Shown here piece by piece: positions 1-6,522 of a stretch of DNA of 13,670 bases (the first letter of the stretch is position 1; the number at the start of each line of letters is the position of its first letter). The notes under the pieces were generated by a model. That model did no database searches. It had not been told where the DNA came from and saw nothing but the letters and a program-made list of their open reading frames with translations. Position numbers and translations under genes: made by a program. The stretch spans positions 1 to 13,670 of the forward strand of contig JBFWPF010000035.1 of NCBI GenBank assembly GCA_050250135.1. Direction: 5' to 3'. The stretch is from JBFWPF01 sp050250135 (GTDB taxonomy: Bacteria > Chlamydiota > Chlamydiia > Chlamydiales > JAFEGQ01).

Positions 1-52
1 CAAAATCATGCCGGTCAATCCCGTGCAAGGGCTTCAATATTTTTCCAGCCAT
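1..52 (-). CDS. transposase, N-terminal fragment (cut by window edge)
   Basis: Seventeen codons are visible from an ATG at 52, reading MAGKILKPLHGIDRHDF, preceded by a strong AGGAGG at 6-7 bases. The identical start occurs at 13620 on the + strand. The GID-x-H stretch near the N-terminus resembles the first catalytic-aspartate motif of the IS110/IS1111 family of DEDD (RuvC-like) recombinases, but 17 residues are too few to assign a family. It is complete as far as the sequence goes. Confidence 0.7.
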   Translation of the reverse strand, partial: MAGKILKPLHGIDRHDF

Positions 53-126
53 GCGCCACCTCCTTTTCAGAAGAGGATATAGCACCTTTGATTAACCTGT
101 GAACTTATTTTTTAGGATTGGTATTA
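1..126 (-). mobile_element. 5' end of an insertion sequence, left copy (outward reading)
   Basis: Positions 2-126 are the exact reverse complement of 13546-13670 over 125 bases. The outer boundary is TAATACC on the - strand, where identity stops (127 differs from its partner 13545). From that boundary inward there are 74 bases of leader ending in an AAAAGGAGG ribosome binding site, then the transposase start at 52. The element continues off the window to the left. A different sequence flanks each copy, so these are two independent insertions of one element rather than a local duplication. Confidence 0.85.
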
Positions 127-127
127 G

Positions 128-286
128 ACCCCTGATTGTGACCTATCGTCCAGAGGGCATCGACAGCTGGCGGCCATCTAGTGTATATCCCTCCTCACCC
201 AGGTCTAAAGACCTGGCCTCGTCACGATGTACACTATCTGACCACCATCTGCCACGCCCCCCGGACGATAGGTCGCAATCAGGGGT
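128..286. repeat. 159-bp nested palindromic element (MITE-like or RNA hairpin)
   Basis: The terminal arms 128-151 and 263-286 are a 24-bp inverted repeat with one mismatch. Inside lie a weaker second pairing (TAGTGTATA around 179-187 with TGTACACTA around 229-237) and a perfect 7-bp central hairpin, CCAGGTC-TAAA-GACCTGG (199-216). Most of the 159 bases can fold into one long imperfect hairpin. TAG flanks both ends (125-127 and 287-289), as a short target duplication would, although the left TAG is shared with the IS end. The element sits directly against the IS boundary. It could be a MITE-like element, a protein-binding palindrome or part of an RNA. No coding capacity is credible. Confidence 0.6.
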
Positions 287-288
287 TA

Positions 289-471
289 GAGAAAGGGGAG
301 ATCGGCCTCCAGGTCATCGACGAGGTGAAAGGGCGCATCGGACGGCTAAAAATCCCCCGAGGTTTTTCTGTTCACCCTGTCCTCATCCACGTTAACGGGG
401 TCTCTTATCAGGTTACCGATAGGGACTATTTCGCTAACATGTTCGATTTCAGCGATTTGCTAACTTGTTAA
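289..471 (+). pseudogene. C-terminal remnant of a larger protein, possibly an AAA-type ATPase
   Basis: An open frame continues to the TAA at 469-471 and from about 289 reads like genuine protein: charged helical residues, then PVLIHVNGVS and a run ending DYFANMFDFSDLL. That ending resembles, from memory, the C-termini of a family of bacterial and archaeal AAA ATPases linked to mobile DNA. The assignment is weak. The frame stays open upstream to 181, but that part translates the palindromic element and is not protein-like, so the gene appears to have lost its 5' part to the palindrome and IS. No start codon or ribosome binding site belongs to it. Confidence 0.35.
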
Positions 472-486
472 CTGTTATTTTTATAT

Positions 487-516
487 TTGATGGATTAATC
501 GGGGAAGTGATATAGA
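487..516 (+). promoter_or_regulatory. sigma70-type promoter for the small RNA gene
   Basis: A -35 box TTGATG (487-492) and a -10 box TATAGA (511-516) are separated by 18 bases. The expected start point is about 523-524, exactly where the closing stem of the downstream RNA begins. Confidence 0.6.
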
Positions 517-522
517 TAGTAT

Positions 523-716
523 AAGATCCGCCACTTGTGGGGATTCCGGCACAATAGGCCTTCAACGTTGATAATGTTAAGGGGGCCACGACGCGCAAGA
601 CAACGCGCTCCATAGCTACGGCTTACGGACGCAGTCACTTGGGGAGCGGCCCCACTTTAATGAGCCGGGTTGACTGTGCTCGTGCTGGATCAAGTCTCCC
701 TAGTGGCGGACTTTTT
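523..716 (+). ncRNA. structured small RNA, about 190 nt, 6S RNA candidate
   Basis: The two ends pair: 527-534 (TCCGCCAC) with 703-710 (GTGGCGGA), extendable by 523-525 with 712-714. Further in, 539-543 pairs with 695-699, 545-552 (TCCGGCAC) with 682-689 (GTGCTGGA), and 582-587 (GGGGCC) with 648-653 (GGCCCC), flanked by TTAA/TTAA. Single G-U wobbles in two of these stems favour the + strand as the transcript. Between the second and third helices lies a roughly symmetrical bubble (about 553-576 and 661-681), and the interior 588-647 forms smaller hairpins. A promoter ends just upstream and TTTTT at 712-716 follows the closing stem, as at an intrinsic terminator. Length, closed rod shape and central bubble fit 6S RNA, the RNA polymerase decoy, but I could not match the known consensus. 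tmRNA, RNase P RNA and 4.5S RNA are unlikely because their signature sequences are absent. Structured RNA is well supported; the name 6S is an inference. Confidence 0.65.
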
Positions 717-722
717 ATCTCG

Positions 723-784
723 TTGTATATCAAAAACTTAAGTTTTTTCTTAGACGTGGACTGTTTATAGTTTTTGATGTACAA
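723..784. promoter_or_regulatory. 16-bp inverted repeat over the start of the E3-like gene
   Basis: Bases 723-738 and 769-784 are inverted copies matching at 15 of 16 positions (core ATCAAAAACT / AGTTTTTGAT), separated by 30 bases. The right arm contains the ATG at 777, and a possible -10 box TATAGT (766-771) touches it. As DNA it could be an operator. As RNA the single mismatch is a G-U pair, so it could hide the first start codon. A nested palindrome AAAAACTTAAGTTTTT lies at about 732-747. No Shine-Dalgarno sequence is seen before 777 or 792. Confidence 0.45.
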
Positions 785-2612
785 TGCTCCCATGTTAATT
801 GGACCCCTATCGGGATTGAATATCGGTCAATGGACCCAGAGCCTAAAGGAGGTAACGAGGGTTACCGCTTTGACGGCGATAGGGTGCTTCGCCCTTTTCG
901 TCTATCGCCGCAGTAGCGAGGCAAACGTTTCCCCCTTGAGTGAGAGGGGAGCGACCCCGCCCCCCTCTCCATGGCTCGACGAGAGGGCGATCTCCCTCTT
1001 TGTTCAGTCGATGCGGGCTGTGGCCAACCTTCCGGCAGAAGAGGGCCTTATCCGCTGTAAGTTGGACCAAAGAATCGAAGATCTCGACCTTGAAGAGGTG
1101 ACCGGCTTGGCCCTCTCATGGAAGGGGGCCAGCTATCAGGTCTATTTCGACCCGGCCATAGGGGGAGTGCGGATAAAGCGGAACGGGTTTTTTGTTGCTC
1201 AAGTTTTGCCAGCGACGCACCCCCGTGAGGCCTCCCTCCCTTGGGGTCCCCTCCAAGAGGAGGCGCTCCATAGGGCTTCTCGATATGTGGTCTCTGAGGG
1301 GAGGATCGACATCGTGGTATGGGAGGAGGATGTGGCTAGGCGGCCCCTTTACCACCTCGGCCGATTAGGGAAGAGTCTAGTGGAAGCCGGGGGTCGCAAG
1401 CCCCCTATTATGGCGGTGCAATACTGGACCTCGCGGGCCGAGCGGGGAGAGGAGATGCAGTTCAAGCATGGGGTCCGCAACCTCTACCTGTCCTCCCTCT
1501 TCAAAGCCCTGGCGCCTGCCCTCTCGTTTAAGACGCTCCCCTTAAAAGGGACTGGAGCGCCAAAGCCTGCCCTACCCCTCAATGAGGAGCAGAGGGAGGC
1601 CTACCGCCGTTATGGACAGGTGTTGATGGGGGCCTACCTTGGTGACTTTGTCACGGGCCCCTATCTTGATCTCTCCTGTTTTCAGGTCCTCTTCAGTTTG
1701 CGCAATGAGGAGGTATCGGCGGAGAGGCGTAGAGAGCTTATCCGAAAGCTGGCCACCCTTCAGGTGGGCATCGATTATGGGAAGATAGGGGGTCAATCGC
1801 CCTACGCTCGGGTAAAGGAGCTGTGGGAATTTGCCTCAAAAGAGTGGAGTACAAAAGACCTGGAGGAGGGGAAAAGGCTCCTGATAGAGAATTTTGGGGC
1901 GGAGAGGATAGCAAACCTAGAGCCCTCCCAATTTCAGAATCAGCTGAAACTGAGGCTTCGGTCGTGCCAGTTCGATGGGGCCTATCTCCTCGAGCTGCTG
2001 GATCAACCGTGGGGCGATTACGAAAGGGATATTGCCCGTACTTACATCGAAGAGATCCTCTGCGAAACGGTTCAAGGAGAGGTCACTCAAGAGGGGCTGC
2101 AGAGCCGTTTCGAGGCCCGCGATGAAGGTCTATTTGGCCAATTGGAGGCCCTGGTTCTGATGGCTCAGGGCATGGTCGATGTCGAAGGTCATTGGCCACA
2201 GATCGGGGCCGCCGAGTTTGAGGAGGGGGCGCAAGGGAAAATAGACCGAAAGGCGATTGCCGCCAGCATTCGGGTTCCCGATCAGGGGCATGCCTACCAA
2301 GAGGACCAGAAGGCCTTGGAAAAGGTGGCCGGTTGGATTCGGGAGTGGTGCCGCGATACGGCATCTGAGCTTGAACTTAAGGTGATGCTTGGCTACTGGT
2401 GTGGGGGGAGCATCGACCTGAAAGAGGGGCTGAAATTGAATAGGGGATTTTCTCCAGACGAGGAGCTTCTCCTGGAGATTGAGCCCCATGCTTGTACTAA
2501 CGAAGTCAAGTTAACTATTCCTATGCTTAAGGGGATGGAGAGGGAGGAATTCCTTGGCCAGTTCCGCGATGCCATAGCCAACCCCAACTCGGTCCGCATC
2601 TACCAGGTCTGA
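777..2612 (+). CDS. putative HECT-like E3 ubiquitin ligase, candidate host-directed effector
   Basis: The protein has 611 residues and is lineage-specific by appearance. Residues about 29-43 are hydrophobic (possible membrane segment), followed by a proline-rich stretch (53-66). The C-terminal half follows the order of a HECT domain: EAYRRYGQVLMGAYLGD (274-290) resembles the N-lobe helix with its 'iG+..g.Al' pattern; AEFEEGAQGKID (479-490) resembles the 'E.E..l.G...iD' segment; GWIREWC (519-525) and LKVMLGYW (534-541) resemble 'W......l.l.F.tG'; and the C-lobe ends with HAC then VKLTIP, comparable to HECT 'hTCfn.l.lP'. The candidate catalytic Cys573 lies 38 residues from the C-terminus, close to the HECT norm of about 30-35. 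HECT enzymes take ubiquitin from E2 onto this cysteine before passing it to a substrate. Bacteria have no ubiquitin, so the target would be in a eukaryotic host. The match is divergent and made by eye. Start 777 or 792 (both ATG, neither with a Shine-Dalgarno) cannot be decided. Confidence 0.6.
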   Translation: MYNAPMLIGPLSGLNIGQWTQSLKEVTRVTALTAIGCFALFVYRRSSEANVSPLSERGATPPPSPWLDERAISLFVQSMRAVANLPAEEGLIRCKLDQRIEDLDLEEVTGLALSWKGASYQVYFDPAIGGVRIKRNGFFVAQVLPATHPREASLPWGPLQEEALHRASRYVVSEGRIDIVVWEEDVARRPLYHLGRLGKSLVEAGGRKPPIMAVQYWTSRAERGEEMQFKHGVRNLYLSSLFKALAPALSFKTLPLKGTGAPKPALPLNEEQREAYRRYGQVLMGAYLGDFVTGPYLDLSCFQVLFSLRNEEVSAERRRELIRKLATLQVGIDYGKIGGQSPYARVKELWEFASKEWSTKDLEEGKRLLIENFGAERIANLEPSQFQNQLKLRLRSCQFDGAYLLELLDQPWGDYERDIARTYIEEILCETVQGEVTQEGLQSRFEARDEGLFGQLEALVLMAQGMVDVEGHWPQIGAAEFEEGAQGKIDRKAIAASIRVPDQGHAYQEDQKALEKVAGWIREWCRDTASELELKVMLGYWCGGSIDLKEGLKLNRGFSPDEELLLEIEPHACTNEVKLTIPMLKGMEREEFLGQFRDAIANPNSVRIYQV

Positions 2613-2681
2613 GTTTCCAATTAACGCTCCTTCGTGCTACCTTGGAAGAGGACTCGGATCATGCTTCTCAAGGGGACCTTC

Positions 2682-3695
2682 ATGAAGTTCGTTCTTTCTG
2701 CGCTGCTTTTAGCAACCTCTATCGCCTCGGCCCACACCTTTGCCCCGGGAGGGGAGGGGTGCCTCTATCCACCCATGGTGTTGGAGGGATATGAGCGGAG
2801 CCTTGGGGGTCCCGACCGGTTAGTCTTCTTCGACAGCTACGTGGCCCCCTTTATCGAGGATGGGAAGGAGCAGGCCCTGTGCGATATGGGGTGTGGCGCC
2901 GGGCAGTGGGCCCTCTTTGCTGCCCGCAAGGGGTGCCGGGTCTACGCGGTGGACTATCAGCCCGAGTTGATCGAGCGGGCGGTTGCCCAGGTGGGCAAGG
3001 TGGGGCTGCTAAGCAAGGTCTCCTTTAGCGTCGATAGCGTGGCCAACCTCCCCTACCGAAATGAGCTTTTCGACCGGGCGGTGAGCCTGATGGTCGGAGC
3101 AAAGCTCCCCAGGGCCGCTTTTGCCCGCCATTTCCGGGAGATCGCCCGGACCCTAAAGAAGGATGGGGAGGCCATTATTGGGGCCCCTACCTCCTACGGG
3201 ATTGTCTTTAGCAACGGGTCGAAGAGTGACGGGGCGCTTCTGGAGGAGATCCACGATGTGCTCGCCGGTGTCGACGCCGAGACCTCCGATGAGATGGTCG
3301 TCGAGGCCCTCTCCCGCCTCAGTTCAGTAATTGGGGCGACCTTTGCCTACCGCGAGGGAAAGCTCTATCTGGTGACCGACGAGTCCCGTCTGGCAGCGGG
3401 GCAGCCGATTTGGCGGAAGGTGGCTGGGGGAGTGGTCCCCTCGATCTACTACAGCGAGGCCGACTACCTCAAGCAGCTTGAGGGGGCGGGGCTAGCGGTG
3501 ATCGAGACGGTGCGGCCGATCTTTAGCAGCGAGGGGCAGATGTCGGCCTACAACGCCTGCCATACCGATAAGCTGGGAGCGGCCTATCTGAAGCACCCTC
3601 CCTACGTCCTCTACCACGTCCAGAAGAAGGCAAAGATGAAGCTGGCATCGGACAAAAAGGAGTCGGCCGTCAAACGCTATTGGAGCAACACATAG
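2682..3695 (+). CDS. class I SAM-dependent methyltransferase with a Sec signal peptide
   Basis: The protein has 337 residues. The start at 2682 is preferred because AAGGGG lies 6 bases upstream and because it places a classic signal peptide at the N-terminus: a lysine, a hydrophobic core and an ASA cleavage site after residue 17. The methyltransferase fold follows: motif I LCDMGCGAGQW (66-76) for SAM binding, an acidic Asp91 in VYAVDYQPELI (87-97) for the ribose, and a motif II-like stretch VDSVANLPYRNELFD (117-131). The C-terminal 150 residues are not recognised and probably set substrate choice. Substrate unknown. An exported SAM methyltransferase is odd because SAM is cytosolic, so it may work after delivery to the host. 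Its 3' end overlaps the convergent ligase gene by 19 bases, and 69 bases separate it from the E3-like gene upstream. Confidence 0.75.
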   Translation: MKFVLSALLLATSIASAHTFAPGGEGCLYPPMVLEGYERSLGGPDRLVFFDSYVAPFIEDGKEQALCDMGCGAGQWALFAARKGCRVYAVDYQPELIERAVAQVGKVGLLSKVSFSVDSVANLPYRNELFDRAVSLMVGAKLPRAAFARHFREIARTLKKDGEAIIGAPTSYGIVFSNGSKSDGALLEEIHDVLAGVDAETSDEMVVEALSRLSSVIGATFAYREGKLYLVTDESRLAAGQPIWRKVAGGVVPSIYYSEADYLKQLEGAGLAVIETVRPIFSSEGQMSAYNACHTDKLGAAYLKHPPYVLYHVQKKAKMKLASDKKESAVKRYWSNT

Positions 3696-4375
3696 CGTGT
3701 ACTCTGCCGGTGGGGGCATGCAAGGAGCGGCTCGACTGCTGCTAGCGGGACGCTCGTCGACCCAAAACGGGCCGAGAGGTGCTCCTCAAGGGTCTTTAGG
3801 AGAGCCTCTTTGCTCGGCAGGTATTCTTTAAGCCGAGTGAGGAAGCTCCCATGATCCCGATCGGCCCGGTAGGTGGGCCTCCGCTTGGGCAATTTCAAAG
3901 TGGCCATCCTCTCTTCCGAGTAGTCCCAGAGGAGGGTGAGGTGGTGGCAAAAACGCCCCTTCCGGATGTACTGGGCATTGCCGGCCACCTTCCTCTCCCC
4001 AATCACAAAGTCATTTTCCCGCAGTTTAAGGCCTGGAATCACAGGGGCAAGGAGCCCCTCTGCCCATCGCATAATCGGCTCAGGAAAGCAGGGGCCCTCC
4101 AACAGAGCGCTGCTCCCAATAAGGGTGATGAAGAGGGTCTCCTCATCGACAACCACCGTCCCTCCCCCGCTGTAGCGGCGAATAATGGGTATGCCATGGC
4201 GGCTAACCGCCTCTCTGTGGAGCAATTCCTCCTCGTTGCCCGAAATCCCCATCACGATGGCCGGAGGGGCGCCCGTGTTGATTAGGCACCAGTCTCCCTC
4301 GTCAGCCCGGAGGAGGGCCTCCTCAATCTGAAGCTGCCGGTAGATAGGGACCCCCTCTAACCTCAGGAGCCTCAT
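3677..4375 (-). CDS. lplA: lipoate-protein ligase A
   Basis: The 232-residue protein attaches lipoate, by way of lipoyl-AMP, to lysines of E2 subunits of 2-oxoacid dehydrogenases and to glycine-cleavage H protein in the cytosol. It has the family's RRYSGGGTVVVDEE block (66-79, the 'RRxSGGGAVYHD' motif) and ERKVAGNAQ (127-135), whose Lys129 matches the conserved active-site lysine. It is shorter than E. coli LplA (about 337), so it lacks the C-terminal accessory domain, as in many short ligases. Its ATG overlaps the mnmG stop in an ATGA junction (4372-4375), which indicates translational coupling. The lplA-mnmG pairing matches CT499-CT498 of C. trachomatis. An octanoyltransferase role is a less likely alternative. 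Confidence 0.88.
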   Translation of the reverse strand: MRLLRLEGVPIYRQLQIEEALLRADEGDWCLINTGAPPAIVMGISGNEEELLHREAVSRHGIPIIRRYSGGGTVVVDEETLFITLIGSSALLEGPCFPEPIMRWAEGLLAPVIPGLKLRENDFVIGERKVAGNAQYIRKGRFCHHLTLLWDYSEERMATLKLPKRRPTYRADRDHGSFLTRLKEYLPSKEALLKTLEEHLSARFGSTSVPLAAVEPLLACPHRQSTRYVLLQ

Positions 4376-6189
4376 TTGAGGGCCACCAGTAGGATAGAGA
4401 TGTCGGCTGGGGTGATGCCGGGGATGCGTGAGGCCTGGCCCACCGTGGCTGGGCGGACCTTGGAGAACTTCTGCCGCGCCTCGGTCCGCAGCGGCTTCAG
4501 GGCCTGGAAGTCAAAGTCGGCAGGGATAGGGGCCTCTTCAATTCTCTCCAACCGGGCAACCTCCTCCTCTTGCCGCTTTAGGTAGCCGGCATACTTGGCG
4601 TGGAGCTCGATTTGCAGCCGGATCTCTTCAGGGTGCTCCGTTATGTCCTCAGGATAGAGGGCCCGTAGGTCCCAATAGCTGCTCTCAGGGCGGGCTAAGA
4701 GCTGGAGGAGGGAGTACCCCTTCCCCTCAACCTGCTTAAAGCGCCTCTCGAGCCGGGCGATCTCCTCTCCCACTAGCGCCCTTTTTCGCTCCACCCGCTC
4801 ATACCGCTCCTTAGAGATCAGCCCCATCTCGTAGCCGAGTGGGGTCAGGCGCAGGTCGGCGTTGTCTTGGCGGAGGAGGAGGCGGTGCTCGGCGCGGCTT
4901 GTGAACATCCGGTAGGGCTCGTCGACCCCTTTTGCCACCAGGTCATCGATCATCACCCCGATATAGCTCTCGGAGCGCTTGAGGATAAGGGGGGGCTTCT
5001 GTTGCACCTTGCGGGCCGCATTGATGCCGGCGATAAGCCCTTGGGCGGCTGCCTCCTCATAGCCCGAGGTGCCGTTGACCTGGCCAGCCAAAAAGAGCCC
5101 CTCCACCCCTTGCGTCTCTAGGCTCGGCAGGAGCTGACCGCTCACGACATAGTCGTACTCGACCGCGTAAGCGGGGCGCATGATCTCGGCCCGCGCAAGC
5201 CCCAAGATGGAGCGGACAAACTGAAGCTGCACATCGAAGGGGAGTGAGCTGGATATGCCGTTGATGTAGAGCTCCTCGGTCGTTAGCCCCTCGGGCTCGA
5301 TGATCACCTGGTGGCGCTCTTTGTCGCAGAAGCGGACTACCTTATCCTCGATCGAGGGGCAGTAGCGGGTCCCAATCCCCTCGATCTTTCCCGAGTACAT
5401 CGGGGAGCGGTGGAGGTTATCCCTAATGATCTGATGGGTCTTGGGTGTGGTGTAGGTGAGGAAGCAGGAGCGCTGAGGGAGGGGCTCAAAATCCTCCGGC
5501 TCGTAGGCAAAGCGGATCCCTTCCTCCCCAAATTGCTCCTCCATCCCCGAAAAATCGATCGAGCGGCGGTGGATGCGGGGCGGAGTGCCGGTCTTTAGCC
5601 TGCCGAGCTTAAAGCCGAGCTCAAGAAGGCTTGCGCTGATCCCGACGGCGGGGCGATCCCCCGCCCGCCCCCCTTCGGTGCTCGCCTCTCCGACGTGCAT
5701 CAGCCCCCGCATAAAGGTTCCCGACGAGAGGATGACCGTTCTAGCCCGGTAGGCGATCCCCTCACCGGTGACCACCCCTTCGATCTTCCCGTTGGTGACG
5801 AGGAGCCGCTCGGTGGTGCCCGCTTTTAGCTCAAGATTGGGGGTCTCTTCGATCCGCCGCTTCATATCGAACTGGTAGACGACCCGGTCGCACTGGGCGC
5901 GGGGGGCCCAGACGGCGGGGCCTCGGCTTCGGTTGAGCATCCGGCTCTGAATGGAGGCGCGGTCGGTGGCCCGTCCCATCTCGCCGCCAAGCGCATCGAT
6001 CTCCCGGACCATATGCCCCTTGGCGATCCCTCCGATGGCGGGATTGCAGCTCATTTTGGCGACCGTGTCGAGGTTCATGGTCAGCAGGAGGGTCCGCTGC
6101 CCCATCCTGGCTGCCGCTAGGGCTGCTTCACAGCCAGCATGACCTGCGCCGATCACGATGCAATCGTAAGCGGTGGGGTAGGTCCACAT
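4372..6189 (-). CDS. mnmG: tRNA uridine-5-carboxymethylaminomethyl modification enzyme MnmG (GidA)
   Basis: The protein has 605 residues, near the usual 600-630. With MnmE it installs (carboxymethyl)aminomethyl groups at the wobble uridine U34 of several tRNAs, using FAD, NADH and methylene-tetrahydrofolate. The FAD-binding GAGHAG is at 14-19, followed by the family blocks KMSCNPAIGG, GRLKTGTPPR, YCPSIEDK, LTTEELYINGISSSLP and LFLAGQVNGTSGYEEAAAQG. The C-terminal helical domain, which binds MnmE and tRNA, is complete and ends RIPGITPADISILL. No residue appears to be missing. It lies 19 bases downstream of the small bS22-like gene, so the two probably share a transcript. No clear Shine-Dalgarno sits before its ATG (AT-rich TAAAAATATTTT), which suggests coupling to the upstream gene. 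Confidence 0.97.
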   Translation of the reverse strand: MWTYPTAYDCIVIGAGHAGCEAALAAARMGQRTLLLTMNLDTVAKMSCNPAIGGIAKGHMVREIDALGGEMGRATDRASIQSRMLNRSRGPAVWAPRAQCDRVVYQFDMKRRIEETPNLELKAGTTERLLVTNGKIEGVVTGEGIAYRARTVILSSGTFMRGLMHVGEASTEGGRAGDRPAVGISASLLELGFKLGRLKTGTPPRIHRRSIDFSGMEEQFGEEGIRFAYEPEDFEPLPQRSCFLTYTTPKTHQIIRDNLHRSPMYSGKIEGIGTRYCPSIEDKVVRFCDKERHQVIIEPEGLTTEELYINGISSSLPFDVQLQFVRSILGLARAEIMRPAYAVEYDYVVSGQLLPSLETQGVEGLFLAGQVNGTSGYEEAAAQGLIAGINAARKVQQKPPLILKRSESYIGVMIDDLVAKGVDEPYRMFTSRAEHRLLLRQDNADLRLTPLGYEMGLISKERYERVERKRALVGEEIARLERRFKQVEGKGYSLLQLLARPESSYWDLRALYPEDITEHPEEIRLQIELHAKYAGYLKRQEEEVARLERIEEAPIPADFDFQALKPLRTEARQKFSKVRPATVGQASRIPGITPADISILLVALK

Positions 6190-6208
6190 AAAATATTTTT
6201 AGGGACCG

Positions 6209-6298
6209 CTAGGACTTCTTATGACGATCGCGGCGGCGGCGTTTCTTCCGCTTGTGCTTAGCGATCTTCAGGCGGCGTTTTTTCTTTACAGAGGACAT
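6209..6298 (-). CDS. 29-residue basic protein, AURKAIP1/COX24-type (bS22-like ribosomal protein)
   Basis: A short frame reads MSSVKKKRRLKIAKHKRKK, then four arginines and DRHKKS, and ends in TAG. About two thirds of its residues are Lys or Arg. The pattern KKKRR-KI-KHKRKKRRRR matches the small AURKAIP1/COX24 domain found in mitochondrial mS38 and in tiny bacterial proteins such as mycobacterial bS22, which bind the small ribosomal subunit near the decoding site. A GGAAG lies 5 bases before the ATG. It is followed after 19 bases by mnmG, so a translation-related operon is likely. It is easily missed because of its size. The ribosomal role is known for relatives and inferred here. Confidence 0.85.
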   Translation of the reverse strand: MSSVKKKRRLKIAKHKRKKRRRRDRHKKS

Positions 6299-6315
6299 TG
6301 GGCTTCCGTTACCTG

Positions 6316-6479
6316 GGGTACATATTCACCGGTGCAGCCCCCTCCCTAGGGGCGGAGGCCGCCAATCTCTCCTCTTGCGGTCGTCGCCCATAGCTGAGGC
6401 TATTGGCTTCTCCTTTAAGAGGAGATCTTTGCAGCCTGCGCTCCCTAGGCAGGGCACTGCCACCGGTGAACACATACCC
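6316..6479 (-). ncRNA. strongly structured leader or small RNA upstream of the bS22-like gene
   Basis: Bases 6461-6479 and 6316-6334 form a 19-bp closing stem. On the - strand every position pairs, counting three G-U wobbles. On the + strand the same three positions would be A-C mismatches, which points to a - strand RNA. The interior folds into several hairpins, including AUAGC-CUCA-GCUAU, GGCGG-CCU-CCGCC and UCUCCU/AGGAGA. The last competes with a longer alternative pairing of AUCUCCUCUU with AAGAGGAGAGAU, so two states are possible. CCTAGGGAG occurs twice. A promoter lies just upstream and no T-run follows, so I read it as a 5' leader of the bS22-mnmG-lplA transcript, perhaps a riboswitch or protein-binding leader. 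It matches no riboswitch class I know. Confidence 0.55.
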
Positions 6480-6493
6480 GTGATCTGGGGGGG

Positions 6494-6522
6494 AGTCTAG
6501 CCCTTTACTGAGAAATAGGCAA
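6494..6522 (-). promoter_or_regulatory. promoter for leader RNA and bS22-mnmG-lplA transcript
   Basis: Reading the - strand, TTGCCT (6517-6522) and TAGACT (6494-6499) are spaced by exactly 17 bases. The expected start near 6487 is eight bases before the closing stem of the structured RNA. The -35 box lies in the last codons of the OTU-like gene. Confidence 0.45.

Noticed and set aside
128..286. Integron attC site
   Set aside because: The ends do not carry the RYYYAAC/GTTRRRY core pair, and no integrase or cassette is present.
523..716. tmRNA, RNase P RNA or 4.5S RNA as identity of the small RNA
   Set aside because: No CCA end or tag frame, no GAGGAAAGTCC block and no GGAAGCAGC apical loop.
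733..749. AAAAACTTAAGTTTTTT as an intrinsic terminator of the small RNA
   Set aside because: The stem is almost all A-T and weak; the closing GC-rich stem with TTTTT at 712-716 is a better end.
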